The notes: generated by a model not told the origin, from the letters alone. 64,000 nt of DNA from Streptomyces roseochromogenus subsp. oscitans DS 12.976 (GCF_000497445.1 NZ_CM002285.1:6880319-6944318), one strand, 5' to 3'; counted from the stretch's first letter, positions 25,204 to 34,205 are shown. Numbers and translations are program-made.

Positions 25204-25845
25204 TCAGAGCCACCCCTGCTGCCGGGCCTCCCGTACGGCTTCCGCCCGGTTCCGGGTGCCCGTCTTGCCGATGGCCGAGGAGAGGTAGTTGCGGACGGTG
25301 GACTCGGACAGATGCAGCTTGCCGGCGATGTCGGCGACGGTCGTCCCGTCCACGGAGGCCTTCAGCACATCGCACTCACGGGCCGTCAGCGGACTGGGCC
25401 CGGCGCTGAGCGCGGCGGCGGCCAGCGCGGGGTCCACGACGGTCTCCCCGGCGAGCACGCGCCGGATCGCCGCGGCCAGTTCCTCCACGGGCCCGTCCTT
25501 GACGAGGAACCCGGCCGCCCCGGCCTCCATGGCCCGGCGCAGATAGCCGGGCCGGCCGAAGGTGGTGAGGATCAGCACCCGGCAGCCAGGCGCCTGCTCC
25601 CGCAACTCGGCCGCCGCGTCCAGCCCGCTGATGCCGGGCAGTTCGATGTCCAGCAGAGCCACGTCCGGCCGGTGCAGCAGCGCCGCCTCGACGATCGCAT
25701 CACCGCGGGAGAGCTGGGCGACGACCTCGATGTCGTCCTCCATACCGAGCAGCAGCGCGAGGGCCCCGCGCATCATCCCCTGGTCCTCAGCCAGCAGAAC
25801 CCGGATGCACTTGGCGGGCCGACGGTCCCGGGGCATCTCGTTCAT
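25204..25845 (-). CDS. NarL/LuxR-family response regulator
   Basis: 213 residues: receiver domain (about 15-130) with AEDQ, phospho-acceptor Asp in DVALLDIELPG (about residue 66), Thr in LILTTFG and Lys in FLVKDGP; LuxR HTH at 150-213 (LTARECDVLK, IAGKLHLSESTVRNYLS). Its natural partner is the histidine kinase at 27714-28985 on the same strand, from which it is separated by an arabinofuranosidase gene on the opposite strand. Confidence 0.93.
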   Translation of the reverse strand: MNEMPRDRRPAKCIRVLLAEDQGMMRGALALLLGMEDDIEVVAQLSRGDAIVEAALLHRPDVALLDIELPGISGLDAAAELREQAPGCRVLILTTFGRPGYLRRAMEAGAAGFLVKDGPVEELAAAIRRVLAGETVVDPALAAAALSAGPSPLTARECDVLKASVDGTTVADIAGKLHLSESTVRNYLSSAIGKTGTRNRAEAVREARQQGWL

Positions 25846-26146
25846 GGGCTCAGGTTACGGCTATCGGGCCGAGCCGCCGGTCGCGCCGAGGGTTTTGTGA
25901 TCATCGTCTGGCTGGTGCCCGAAGAGGCGGTTTCTTGCGGTAGTTGCCCCGTGTTCACCGGCCGCCAGCAAAGAATCCGCCTTATTCGGTGCAGCGGGGG
26001 TTGACGGCTGCCGACAGCGTGCAAACAATCGCCCCTGCATTTCCGGAACCCCTCTGCAATTTGGCAGTCGAATGGGTTCGGTATTTCGATCGAACGTTGT
26101 CCGAGATTCCGAACAAGGCCTGCCCCGAGACGAACCGAGGTACACC
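25846..26146. promoter_or_regulatory. Divergent promoter region of response regulator and arabinofuranosidase
   Basis: This 300-bp region has lower G+C and holds the palindrome TTCGATCGAA (26085-26094) within a larger inverted TTCGG...CCGAA arrangement, upstream of the arabinofuranosidase. It could be an operator for a sugar-responsive repressor. No RNA gene or terminator seen. Confidence 0.35.
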
Positions 26147-27736
26147 TTGCTCCCCGAAACCCCCCGCCTCCCGCGGCTTCCGCGGCTCCCTCGCCCCCGG
26201 CTTCCGAGAAGCGCCGCCCTGTCCGTGCTCGCCGTCTGTGCCACCCTCGCCGCGCTGCTGCTCGGCGTCGGTGTGCCCCAGGCCGCCGCCGCGAGTTCGC
26301 TGCCCTGTGACGTCTACGCCGCCACGGGCACCCCCTGCGTCGCCGCGCACAGTCTGGTCCGGGCGCTGTACTCCTCGTACGACGGCTCGCTCTACCAGGT
26401 GCAGCGAGCCTCCGACGGGGCCACCGCGAACATCGGCCTGCTGTCCGCCGGCGGATACGCCGACGCGGCCGCCCAGGACTCCTTCTGTTCCGGCACGACC
26501 TGCGTCATCACCAAGATCTACGACCAGTCCTCGCGCCACAACGACCTCACCATCGAGGGCGCGGGCGGCGCCGGCAAGGCGGATGTCGGGGCGCCCGCCG
26601 ACGCGCTCCCGGTGACCGTCGGCGGCCGCCAGGTCTACGGCCTGGAGATCTCCGCCGGCATGGGCTACCGGGACGACTCCACCTCCGGTGTCGCCACCAA
26701 CGGCGGTGCCGAGGGGATGTACATGGTGACGTCCGGCACCCATGTCAACGGCGCCTGCTGCTTCGACTACGGCAACGCCGAGACCAACAACAAGGACACC
26801 GGCAACGGGCACATGGACGCCATCAACTTCGGCACCGAGTGCTGGTTCTCGCCCTGCTACGGACAGGGCCCCTGGGTGCAGGCCGACCTGGAGAACGGGC
26901 TGTTCCAGTCGGATGCCGGATACAGCAAGAACACCTCCAACACCGGCACCGGACCCCTGCCTTTCGTGACGGCGCTGCTCAAGAACAACGGCCAGAACCA
27001 TTTCGCGCTGAAATACGGGAATGCGCAATCGGGCGGGCTCACGACCACTTATTCCGGAGGTGAGCCGACCACCAGTGGGTACTCGCCGATGCACCAGGAG
27101 GGCGCGATCGTCCTCGGCACCGGCGGCGACAACAGCAACGGCTCCATCGGCTCCTTCTTCGAGGGCGTCATGACCTCCGGCATCCCGACCGACGCCGCCG
27201 ACAACGCCGTTCAGGCGGACATCGTCTCCGTCGGCTACGGCGGCGCGACCGGCAGCACCGGCACGCTGGGCGCCGGCTCGGAGATCTCACTGCGCGCGAC
27301 CACCTCCTGCTGCACCAGCGACTACGTCCGCCACCAGAACAACGCCGGCGTCCTCTCCGCCATCACCTCCAGCAGCTCCGGCCTGGACAAGAACGACGCC
27401 ACCTGGATCGTCCGCAAGGGGCTCGTCGACAACTCCTGTGTCTCCTTCGAATCGCGCAACTACCCCGGCGACTTCCTGCGCCACTACAACTTCAAGCTCT
27501 ACCGGCAGCCCATGGACGGCACCGCCCAGTTCCGGTCCGACGCCACCTTCTGCCCGCAGACCGGCAAGAGCGGCAGCGGCACCTCGTTCGCCTCGTACAA
27601 CTACCCGACCAGATACCTGCGCCACTACAACTACAACCTGTACATAGCGAGCGACGGCGGCTCCAACGACTTCGACAGCAGCACGTCCTGGACCGACGAC
27701 GTCAGCTGGGCGGTCAGCTCGCCCTGGGCGCCGTAG
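26147..27736 (+). CDS. Secreted alpha-L-arabinofuranosidase B (GH54 + CBM42)
   Basis: Secreted enzyme removing arabinofuranosyl side chains from plant polysaccharides. A Pro/Arg leader and signal peptide (to about residue 52) precede a GH54 domain starting SLPCDVYAATGTPCVAAHS. The vicinal pair GACCFDYG, the probable nucleophile Glu in ADLENG and the acid Asp in GGDNSNG match the Cys176-Cys177, Glu221 and Asp297 positions of Aspergillus AkAbfB as I remember them. The C-terminal 155 residues are an arabinose-binding CBM42 with repeats of the form FLRHYNFKLY. TTG 26147 has GAGG six bases upstream; an ATG at 26072 is an alternative. Overlaps the convergent kinase by 23 bp. Confidence 0.9.
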   Translation: MLPETPRLPRLPRLPRPRLPRSAALSVLAVCATLAALLLGVGVPQAAAASSLPCDVYAATGTPCVAAHSLVRALYSSYDGSLYQVQRASDGATANIGLLSAGGYADAAAQDSFCSGTTCVITKIYDQSSRHNDLTIEGAGGAGKADVGAPADALPVTVGGRQVYGLEISAGMGYRDDSTSGVATNGGAEGMYMVTSGTHVNGACCFDYGNAETNNKDTGNGHMDAINFGTECWFSPCYGQGPWVQADLENGLFQSDAGYSKNTSNTGTGPLPFVTALLKNNGQNHFALKYGNAQSGGLTTTYSGGEPTTSGYSPMHQEGAIVLGTGGDNSNGSIGSFFEGVMTSGIPTDAADNAVQADIVSVGYGGATGSTGTLGAGSEISLRATTSCCTSDYVRHQNNAGVLSAITSSSSGLDKNDATWIVRKGLVDNSCVSFESRNYPGDFLRHYNFKLYRQPMDGTAQFRSDATFCPQTGKSGSGTSFASYNYPTRYLRHYNYNLYIASDGGSNDFDSSTSWTDDVSWAVSSPWAP

Positions 27737-28985
27737 CCGCCGCGTCCGCGAACTCCGCCGACTGCACCGGGAGTTCGGCGTGCACCGTGAAACCGCCGCG
27801 TGGCGACGGGCCGGCTGTCAGCGAGCCGCCCGCCGCCGCGAGGCGCTCGGTCAGCCCCTTCAGGCCCGTGCCGCCGATCCCCGGCTGCGCCCGGGTGACG
27901 GGCGTGCCGCTGCCGTCGTCGGTGACGGTCAGCCGGACCTGCTCGGTGCCGCTGTCCACGGTGATCTCACAGCGGCTCGCGTCACTGTGCCGGACCACGT
28001 TGGTGACCGCCTCGCGCACCACCCAGCCGAGCAGCGCTTCGGTCTGCGGTTCCAGCGGCGTACCGGACTGCCGTACCACCGGCTCCACGCTCGCCGCGGA
28101 CAGCGCCGAGCGGGCCCGGGTCAGCTCGGTGGCGAGGCTGCCCTCCCGGTAGCCGGTCACCGCCTCCCGGATCTCGGTGAGCGCCTGCCGGCCCACCGAC
28201 TCGATGTCCGTGATCTGGCCCAGCGCCGCGTCCATGTCGCGCACGGCCAGTCGCCGGGCCGCCTCCGACTTCACCACGATCACCGACAGCGTGTGCCCCA
28301 GCAGGTCGTGCAGATCCCGCGAGAAACGCAGCCGCTCCTTCTCCACCGCGCGCCGGGCCAGCTCCTCGCGGGCGGCGCGCAGCTCCCGTACGGCCTCGGA
28401 CAGACCGAGGATCGCGGCGGTCACCATGCTGGAGAGGAAGGTGCCATAGGCGATGTTCACCGCGTCTCCGCCGTCGCGGACGGCGGAGATCGCACCCGCG
28501 TACGCGGCCAGCAGCAGACCCGTACGGCCCAGCCACGGGCCGCGCAGCACCGCGCCCGTCGCGAGCCCCAGCAGCGGGAAGAAGAACAGCCAGCTGCCGC
28601 CGTAACCGAGGGCCAGACCCGTGGTCACCAGGCCCATCAGCCCCAGTGCCACCCGGGTGGAGACCGCCTCGCGCTCGGCCCGGTCGAAGGAGCGGAACGT
28701 GACGTAGACATACAGGGAGTTGAAGGCGAGCAGGCCCAGGCCGCCGATCCATGGGTTCGGGGTCTTGCCCTGCAGGAGGTCGAACAGGGCCCCCATCCCC
28801 ATCAGCAGCCAGGGCAGCAGGGCGAAGCCGGTGGGCGGCGGGCCCGGATGGTCGACGTCCGGGTTCCCGCCCCGCTTCCTGGCGGCCCGTTGCGCGGCCT
28901 TGAAGCGCTCGTGCTCCGCCTTCCACTGGAGCCGTGCCGTCTGCCAGGCCCGCGCCTGGCTCCGCAGTCTGTGCCACACCGTCAT
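27714..28985 (-). CDS. Sensor histidine kinase (HisKA_3/NarX type)
   Basis: 423-residue membrane kinase: a basic N-terminus, five or six transmembrane helices (about 50-200), a dimerisation/phospho-acceptor helix with FSRDLHDLLGHTLSVI (His near residue 240), and an HATPase domain with VVREAVTNVVRHSDA (N box) and GIGGTGLKGLTERL (G box). It is a typical partner of NarL/LuxR regulators, here the one at 25204-25845. ATG 28985 chosen; a start 12 codons upstream is possible. The signal is unknown. Confidence 0.92.
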   Translation of the reverse strand: MTVWHRLRSQARAWQTARLQWKAEHERFKAAQRAARKRGGNPDVDHPGPPPTGFALLPWLLMGMGALFDLLQGKTPNPWIGGLGLLAFNSLYVYVTFRSFDRAEREAVSTRVALGLMGLVTTGLALGYGGSWLFFFPLLGLATGAVLRGPWLGRTGLLLAAYAGAISAVRDGGDAVNIAYGTFLSSMVTAAILGLSEAVRELRAAREELARRAVEKERLRFSRDLHDLLGHTLSVIVVKSEAARRLAVRDMDAALGQITDIESVGRQALTEIREAVTGYREGSLATELTRARSALSAASVEPVVRQSGTPLEPQTEALLGWVVREAVTNVVRHSDASRCEITVDSGTEQVRLTVTDDGSGTPVTRAQPGIGGTGLKGLTERLAAAGGSLTAGPSPRGGFTVHAELPVQSAEFADAAATAPRAS

Positions 28986-29311
28986 ATCCGTGATCCCCCG
29001 ATCAGCTGGTCCCCGCCGCACGGCGGTACGACAGCACAGCGTACGAACCGAACGGTTCCAGCCGTGCCATCAGCACGATGATGGCACCCGCGTCCGGCTC
29101 CGGGCAGATGCGCATGTACGCACTCGGGCAGTACAAATGTCACTGCCGTCACCTACCTGACACCCCGTCAGGAGCCTTCACAACTGAGGAGCGCTGGGCT
29201 ATACCTAGGGCGCTGGACTGGAACGCGTTCTAGATCCGCCCCAAGGACGACCTCGGTGCGGCCGACGGTGCGGACGGCCGTGCCGGGGTCTTGAACCGCC
29301 ACAGGAGCCGT
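28986..29311. promoter_or_regulatory. Intergenic region with promoter of the MaoC operon
   Basis: 326 bp between the kinase and the MaoC gene. It contains the KstR-type site at 29219-29232 and an AT-richer segment around 29196-29210 (GGCTATACCTAGG) that could supply a -10 element. No other gene was seen. Confidence 0.45.
29219..29232 (+). promoter_or_regulatory. KstR-type operator upstream of MaoC-ADH-SDR operon
   Basis: TGGAACGCGTTCTA matches TnnAACnnGTTnnA, 79 bp before the MaoC start. Confidence 0.74.
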
Positions 29312-30187
29312 ATGCCCATCGACGCAGCCAAAGCCCTCGCGGCCGAGCCCCGTACCGGGGACATCTCCTGGACCACGAAGGACGTCCAGCTCTACCACCT
29401 CGGCATCGGCGCGGCCGCGAATCCCGACAGACACAGCCCCGCCACGGACCCCGACGAACTGCGCTACACCCTGGAGTCCCGGCTCCACGTCCTGCCGAGC
29501 TTCGCCACCGTCGCGGGCTCCGGCGCGCCCGGCGTGATCAGCGGGCTGTCCCTGCCCGGTGTGGAGGTCGAACTCGCCAAGGTCCTGCACGGCGGGCAGA
29601 CGCTGGAGATCCACCGGCCCATCCCGGCCGAGGGCACTGCGAGAGCGACCAACCGGCTCGCCGCCGTCTACGACAAGGGCACGGCCGCCATCCTGGTCCT
29701 GCGCACCGAGGTCGCCGACGACGACGGCCCGCTGTGGACCAGCGACGCCCAGATCTTCGTACGAGGGGAAGGCGGATGGGGCGGAGAGCGCGGTCCTTCC
29801 ATGCGTCTGGAACCGCCCGTCGGTGAGCCCGACCGGACGGTCGAGCGGCCCATCCGCCCCGACCAGGCCCTCCTCTACCGCCTCTCCGGCGACTGGAACC
29901 CGCTGCACGCCGATCCCGAATTCGCGGAGCGTGCCGGCTTCGACAAGCCGATCCTGCACGGGCTGTGCACCTACGGCATCACGCTCAAGGCGGTCGTGGA
30001 CACCCTGCTCGGCGGGGACGTGAGCCGGGTGCGGTCGTACACCACCCGGTTCGCCGGAGTCGTGTTCCCGGGGGAGACCCTGCGCATCCGCATGTGGCAG
30101 GGGGAGGGGGGCGTCCGGGTGGCCGTGAGCGCCGTCGAGAGGGGCGACGCGCCGGTCCTCGCCGACACCGTCGTACAGCACTCCTAA
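29312..30187 (+). CDS. MaoC-family enoyl-CoA hydratase (double hot-dog, MFE-2-like)
   Basis: 291-residue 2-enoyl-CoA hydratase 2. Two hot-dog halves are present; the second carries the hydratase-2 motif SGDWNPLHADPEFAERAGF (about residues 193-211) with the catalytic Asp and His, followed by PILHGLCTYG. This domain is the hydratase of peroxisomal MFE-2 and of bacterial steroid side-chain oxidation. ATG 29312 follows AGGAG. First gene of a three-gene operon behind a KstR-type site; with the SDR downstream it can perform hydration and dehydrogenation of (R)-3-hydroxyacyl-CoA. Confidence 0.92.
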   Translation: MPIDAAKALAAEPRTGDISWTTKDVQLYHLGIGAAANPDRHSPATDPDELRYTLESRLHVLPSFATVAGSGAPGVISGLSLPGVEVELAKVLHGGQTLEIHRPIPAEGTARATNRLAAVYDKGTAAILVLRTEVADDDGPLWTSDAQIFVRGEGGWGGERGPSMRLEPPVGEPDRTVERPIRPDQALLYRLSGDWNPLHADPEFAERAGFDKPILHGLCTYGITLKAVVDTLLGGDVSRVRSYTTRFAGVVFPGETLRIRMWQGEGGVRVAVSAVERGDAPVLADTVVQHS

Positions 30188-30216
30188 GAACCTGTCCTTC
30201 CGAGGGGAGCCGCACC

Positions 30217-31293
30217 ATGCGCGCAGCCGTACTGCACGAGATCGGCCAGGAAAAGCTGGAGGTCCACGACGACGTCGAGGCGGTGGGCTTCGGGCCCGGC
30301 AAGGTCAGGGTCCGGGTGCGGGCCACCGGGCTGTGCCACTCGGACCTGTCCGCGATGAGCGGCGTACTGCCGCAGCCCGCGCCGTTCGTGCCGGGCCACG
30401 AGGGTGCGGGCGAGATCCTCGAAGTAGGCGAAGGCGTACGGCACTTGAAGGCCGGCGACCGGGTCGTCCTGTGCTGGCTGCCCGCCTGCGGTGCCTGTCC
30501 GGCCTGCAAGCGGGGCCAGACCCAGCTGTGCCTGGCCGGGTTCATGAACGCCGGCACCCCGAACTTCAAGCGCACGAGCGGTGACGTCTTCGGCTTCGCG
30601 GGCACCGGCACCTTCGCCGAGGAGGTCGTGGTCGACGCCGGCTGCGCGGTGCCCATCCCGGAGGACGTGCCCTTCGACATCGCGGCGCTGATCGGCTGCG
30701 GGGTCACGACGGGCCTCGGTGCCGCGCTCAACACCGCCGATGTACAGGCCGGTTCGTCGGTCGCCGTCATCGGGTGCGGGGGTGTCGGGATCTCGGCTGT
30801 ACAGGGGGCCCGGCTCAAGGGCGCCGCCGAGATCGTCGCCGTCGACCCGGTCGCCTCCCGGCGCGAGTCCGCCCTCAGGTTCGGCGCCACGAAGGCGGTG
30901 TCACCGGACGAGCTGGCCGAGGCCAAGCAGCGGGTCACCGGCGGCGAGGGCTTCGACTACGTCTTCGAGGTCGTCGGCAGGTCGGCCACCGCCCGCACCG
31001 CCTACGAGAACACCCGGCGCGGCGGCACCCTCGTCGTGGTCGGCGCCGGCGCCATGGACGACTTCCTGCAGCTCAACATGTTCGAGCTGTTCTTCGACGA
31101 GAAGCGCATCCTGCCGTCCATGTACGGCGGCGGCGATGTGCTGCGCTCCTACGAGCGCGCGATCGCCCTGTGGCGGGCCGGCCGTATCGACCTGGCGGGC
31201 CTGATCACCCACCGGGTCCAACTGGCCGAGATCAACGAGGCACTGGACCAGATGCGTACGGGGACGGCCCTGCGTACGTGCATCGAGATCTGA
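30217..31293 (+). CDS. Zinc-dependent alcohol dehydrogenase
   Basis: 358-residue medium-chain dehydrogenase. Catalytic zinc ligands: ATGLCHSDL (Cys, about 40) and PGHEGAGEI (His-Glu, about 61), with the third Cys near 163 (IGCGVTTG). The structural zinc loop has CGACPACKRGQTQLC. The NAD fold begins VAVIGCGGVGISAVQG (about 186). It is the AdhD-like class that oxidises long-chain or formaldehyde-conjugate alcohols. ATG 30217 follows GAGGGGAG; 29 bp after MaoC. In this operon it may oxidise a side-chain alcohol. Confidence 0.93.
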   Translation: MRAAVLHEIGQEKLEVHDDVEAVGFGPGKVRVRVRATGLCHSDLSAMSGVLPQPAPFVPGHEGAGEILEVGEGVRHLKAGDRVVLCWLPACGACPACKRGQTQLCLAGFMNAGTPNFKRTSGDVFGFAGTGTFAEEVVVDAGCAVPIPEDVPFDIAALIGCGVTTGLGAALNTADVQAGSSVAVIGCGGVGISAVQGARLKGAAEIVAVDPVASRRESALRFGATKAVSPDELAEAKQRVTGGEGFDYVFEVVGRSATARTAYENTRRGGTLVVVGAGAMDDFLQLNMFELFFDEKRILPSMYGGGDVLRSYERAIALWRAGRIDLAGLITHRVQLAEINEALDQMRTGTALRTCIEI

Positions 31294-31303
31294 GGACCCG
31301 CCG

Positions 31304-32245
31304 ATGTCACTGCCACTTGAAGGGCTGTCCGCCGTCGTCACCGGCGCCGGACGCGGCCTCGGCCGGGCCGAGGCCCTGGAACTCGCCCGGCTGGGCGCGG
31401 CCGTCGTCGTCAACGACTACGGGCAGCCCGGGCGGGACGGGTCGGGGCAGGCCTCGGCCGGACCGGCCGAACAGGTCGCCGCTGAGATACGCGCCCAGGG
31501 CGGCCGGGCCCTCGCCCACACCGGAGACGTCGCCGACTTCCAGCAGGCCCGGGAACTCGTACAGTTGGCCGTCGCCGAGTTCGGCAAGCTGGACATCCTC
31601 GTCAACAACGCGGGCATCCTGCGTGACCGCATGGTCTTCTCGATGACCGAGGACGAGTGGGACTCGGTGATCCGCGTCCATCTCAAGGGCCACTTCAACA
31701 CCACCCGCTTCGCCGCCGCACACTGGCGGGAGCGGTCCAAGGCGGCCGGCGGAGAGGAGGTCTACGGGCGGATCGTGAACACCTCCTCGGAGGCGTTCCT
31801 CGCCGGTTCCGCGGGCCAGCCCAACTACGCGGCCGCGAAAGGCGGCATCGTCGGGCTGACCACCTCCACGGCCCTCGCCCTCGCCAAGTACGGCGTCACG
31901 GCCAACGCGATCTGCCCGCGCGCCCGGACCCGGATGACCGAGGACGTGTTCGCCGGCTTCCAGCTGCCGGACGAGGGCCTGGACCCGCTGTCCCCCGGGC
32001 ATGTCGCCCCGCTCGTCGGCTATCTGGCCGCACCGGCCGCCGCCCGGATCAACGGCCAGCTGCTCGTCGTGCACGGCGGCATGGTCGCGATCGTGGAACG
32101 GCCGCGGGTGCGGGCCAAGTTCGACAGCAAGCAGGAGACGTTCACGTACGACGAACTCGACGCGCTGCTCACCCCGCACTACGCGGGCCTGCCGCCGGGG
32201 GAGACCTTCGCGGCGGCGGAGGTGCTGGGGCTGAAACGCGGGTGA
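31304..32245 (+). CDS. Short-chain dehydrogenase (MFE-2/17beta-HSD4-like)
   Basis: 313-residue SDR. The cofactor site TGAGRGLGRAEALELA (about residues 14-29), NNAGILRDRMVF, the catalytic Ser in NTSSEAF and YAAAKGG Tyr/Lys (about 177-181) are present. The stretch ILRDRMVFSMTEDEWD is characteristic of the (3R)-hydroxyacyl-CoA dehydrogenase domain of HSD17B4/MFE-2. It follows the alcohol dehydrogenase by 10 bp. Together with MaoC and the SCP-x thiolase it rebuilds, as separate proteins, the peroxisomal side-chain beta-oxidation set. Confidence 0.93.
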   Translation: MSLPLEGLSAVVTGAGRGLGRAEALELARLGAAVVVNDYGQPGRDGSGQASAGPAEQVAAEIRAQGGRALAHTGDVADFQQARELVQLAVAEFGKLDILVNNAGILRDRMVFSMTEDEWDSVIRVHLKGHFNTTRFAAAHWRERSKAAGGEEVYGRIVNTSSEAFLAGSAGQPNYAAAKGGIVGLTTSTALALAKYGVTANAICPRARTRMTEDVFAGFQLPDEGLDPLSPGHVAPLVGYLAAPAAARINGQLLVVHGGMVAIVERPRVRAKFDSKQETFTYDELDALLTPHYAGLPPGETFAAAEVLGLKRG

Positions 32246-32252
32246 GGAAAAG

Positions 32253-32289
32253 GGAGGAGGGGGCGCCCACACGGGGCGCCCCCTCCTCC
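32253..32289. terminator. Bidirectional hairpin terminator
   Basis: A perfect 16-bp stem (GGAGGAGGGGGCGCCC and its complement) with a 5-nt loop lies between the SDR stop and the convergent small-peptide gene, fitting a terminator for both. Confidence 0.8.
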
Positions 32290-32299
32290 GTTACGACCG

Positions 32300-32458
32300 T
32301 CAGGCGGCCGCCTCCGCGGTCTCCGCCGCAGGCTTGCGGTGCCGGCCGTGCGGAGATGCCTCGCTCTCCTGGGCCGCGACCGGCCCCCGGTGCCGGCCGT
32401 GGCCGGCAGCCTCGGAAGAGTCGGCAGACAGTTGCTCCGTCGTGCTGGTGTCGCTCAT
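32300..32458 (-). CDS. Small peptide with two HGRHR motifs
   Basis: 52-residue peptide starting MSDTSTTEQLSADSSE, very rich in Ala, Glu and Ser, with two copies of a motif: GHGRHRGP (about residue 19) and PHGRHRKP (about 36). No signal peptide or membrane segment. The coding frame ends at a TGA just before a shared terminator. I do not recognise the family. The repeated His-Arg core in an acidic background suggests a nucleic-acid, metal or protein-binding linker, or a peptide precursor; this is guesswork. Confidence 0.6.
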   Translation of the reverse strand: MSDTSTTEQLSADSSEAAGHGRHRGPVAAQESEASPHGRHRKPAAETAEAAA

Positions 32459-32553
32459 CGGACGTATTCACCCCGTCACATGATCTTTCGTACAGCCGGG
32501 CGAGTGTAACCGGCGCACCACCGGCCGAATCCAGGCGCACACGCCAACCGGCA

Positions 32554-34017
32554 CTAGTTCGTTACAAGACGTCCCAGAGGTGCTTGCTGCAACGGCACCG
32601 GACGCGCCACGACCGGCTCCGGAGCCTCCGGTTCCAGCCCATCCGGAGCCCTCTGTTCCACACTATCCGGGGTCTTCTGCGTGCAGGCCTCCGGGGTGTT
32701 CTGCGTGCCGGCCTCCGGGGCTTTCCGCCCCCCAGCCTCCGGGGCTTTCCGCCCCCCAGCCTCCGCACCCCTCCAAGCCACGGCCTCCGGAGCCCTCCCC
32801 TCCACAGGCTCCACCGGCTCCCCGGGCTCCGGAGGGTCCGGTTCCGTCGGCTGCCACGATGCCGCGGGCGCCCCGGCAGCCGTGCCGTCCCGGACCGGAC
32901 CCTCCAGACCCGCCTCCCCCGGTCCCCCCGACCCCCCGGTTCCCCCCGGAGCCGCGGCGGTCCTGCTCCCCGCGGCCCCCGTGCCCCCCGTCTCCCCGGG
33001 CACCGTCAGCTCCGTCACGCCGCACGGAGTCTCCTCCGTGGCGCACGGCAGCCGCAGCACCCCGTCCCGTGTCCACAGCCCGGCCCCGGCCAGCCACCCC
33101 GCGGGCGCCGGGAGGTAGTTCACCTGCCTGCCGGCCGGCCGCCAGATGCCCACCCAGCTGCCGAACGGCCCCTCGACGCGCAGCGCCACCGCGCAGTTCT
33201 CCGGCGTCAGCACCTGCTCGGGCTGGATCGCGAACGGCGTCACCGCGCAGTCCGGCACCCGCAGACTCTCCGGGAAGCGCACCGGCAGGGTGCTGCCGAG
33301 CACGCCCCAACCCAATCGTTCCTGCCCCGGCGAGGGCGCGTCGGAGGAGATGAGCAGCAGTCCGCTGTCGGGGTCGGCGAGCAGCAGCCGGTCGGCGCTC
33401 CCGGCCGCGATCTGCAGCAACGGCGAGACCTCCGCGCGCTCCAGGTCCACCACGACCGTCTTGACCGGCCCGCCGGCCGGCTCCCGGTCCAGCGCCAGCA
33501 TCCGCCCCGCGCGATCCAGCCAGACCCCGCCCGAACAGCGCCCCGGCACCTCCGCGAGCCGCTCAGGACCGAACGCCCCGCCCGCCACCAGCCAGACCAC
33601 GCTGGAGCGCGGTCCGACGGCGAGGGCGTAGGCCCGCGCGCCGCCCGGTGCGGGCGGCAGCAGCGTGAGCCGGGCGCCGGGCTCGGGGCACTCCACCGCG
33701 CCCAGCGGCAGCTCGCCGGTGCCGGGACCGGTCGGATACAGCAGGGCGAAGAGGTGCCGCCGCTCCACCAGCCGGTGGATCAGCACCCGGCCGTCGGACA
33801 GCGGCTGCACCTCGGTGCCGGGCTCCTCCGGCTGGTTGCCGGGCAGCGGCACCGCGTACGGCTCGGGACCGTCCAGCGTCCAGCGCTCCGGGAACCAGCA
33901 GTCACCGGCCGGCGCCAGCCGGGCGGCGTAGGCCCCGTCCGTCGTGATGGCGCACCCCGTCCCCGGCGCGCCGTCGTCCTCGCCGGTGGAGGGGGGTTCG
34001 ATCGCACAGGCCGTCAT
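32554..34017 (-). CDS. Hypothetical protein, beta-propeller-like with Pro/Glu-rich repeat tail
   Basis: 487 residues. Residues 1-340 contain repeated short beta strands (SDGRVLIHRLVE, GRMLALDREPAGGPVKTVVVDLE, DSGLLLISSD) suggestive of a WD-like propeller. The last 140 residues are low-complexity Pro/Glu/Gly with four tandem octapeptides (EAGGRKAP twice, then EAGTQNTP and EACTQKTP). No signal peptide. ATG 34017 follows GGAGG. I cannot assign a function; the gene stands alone. Confidence 0.68.
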   Translation of the reverse strand: MTACAIEPPSTGEDDGAPGTGCAITTDGAYAARLAPAGDCWFPERWTLDGPEPYAVPLPGNQPEEPGTEVQPLSDGRVLIHRLVERRHLFALLYPTGPGTGELPLGAVECPEPGARLTLLPPAPGGARAYALAVGPRSSVVWLVAGGAFGPERLAEVPGRCSGGVWLDRAGRMLALDREPAGGPVKTVVVDLERAEVSPLLQIAAGSADRLLLADPDSGLLLISSDAPSPGQERLGWGVLGSTLPVRFPESLRVPDCAVTPFAIQPEQVLTPENCAVALRVEGPFGSWVGIWRPAGRQVNYLPAPAGWLAGAGLWTRDGVLRLPCATEETPCGVTELTVPGETGGTGAAGSRTAAAPGGTGGSGGPGEAGLEGPVRDGTAAGAPAASWQPTEPDPPEPGEPVEPVEGRAPEAVAWRGAEAGGRKAPEAGGRKAPEAGTQNTPEACTQKTPDSVEQRAPDGLEPEAPEPVVARPVPLQQAPLGRLVTN

Positions 34018-34205
34018 CGTTCGGTCACCTCCGGCGACGAAGCTAGTTTTCGCACGCACAGGCGTGGGATCGGCCGACGGCGGCTTCACACATACGGGTG
34101 GCGCAGAAGCGATTCGCCTGAGGAAACCGGGACCTTTGTGCTGAGCGGGATCAGAGCCGTCGGATGCGGTACGGCCGCGCGGACCAGCCAGGTAGCCTTT
34201 CCCTC

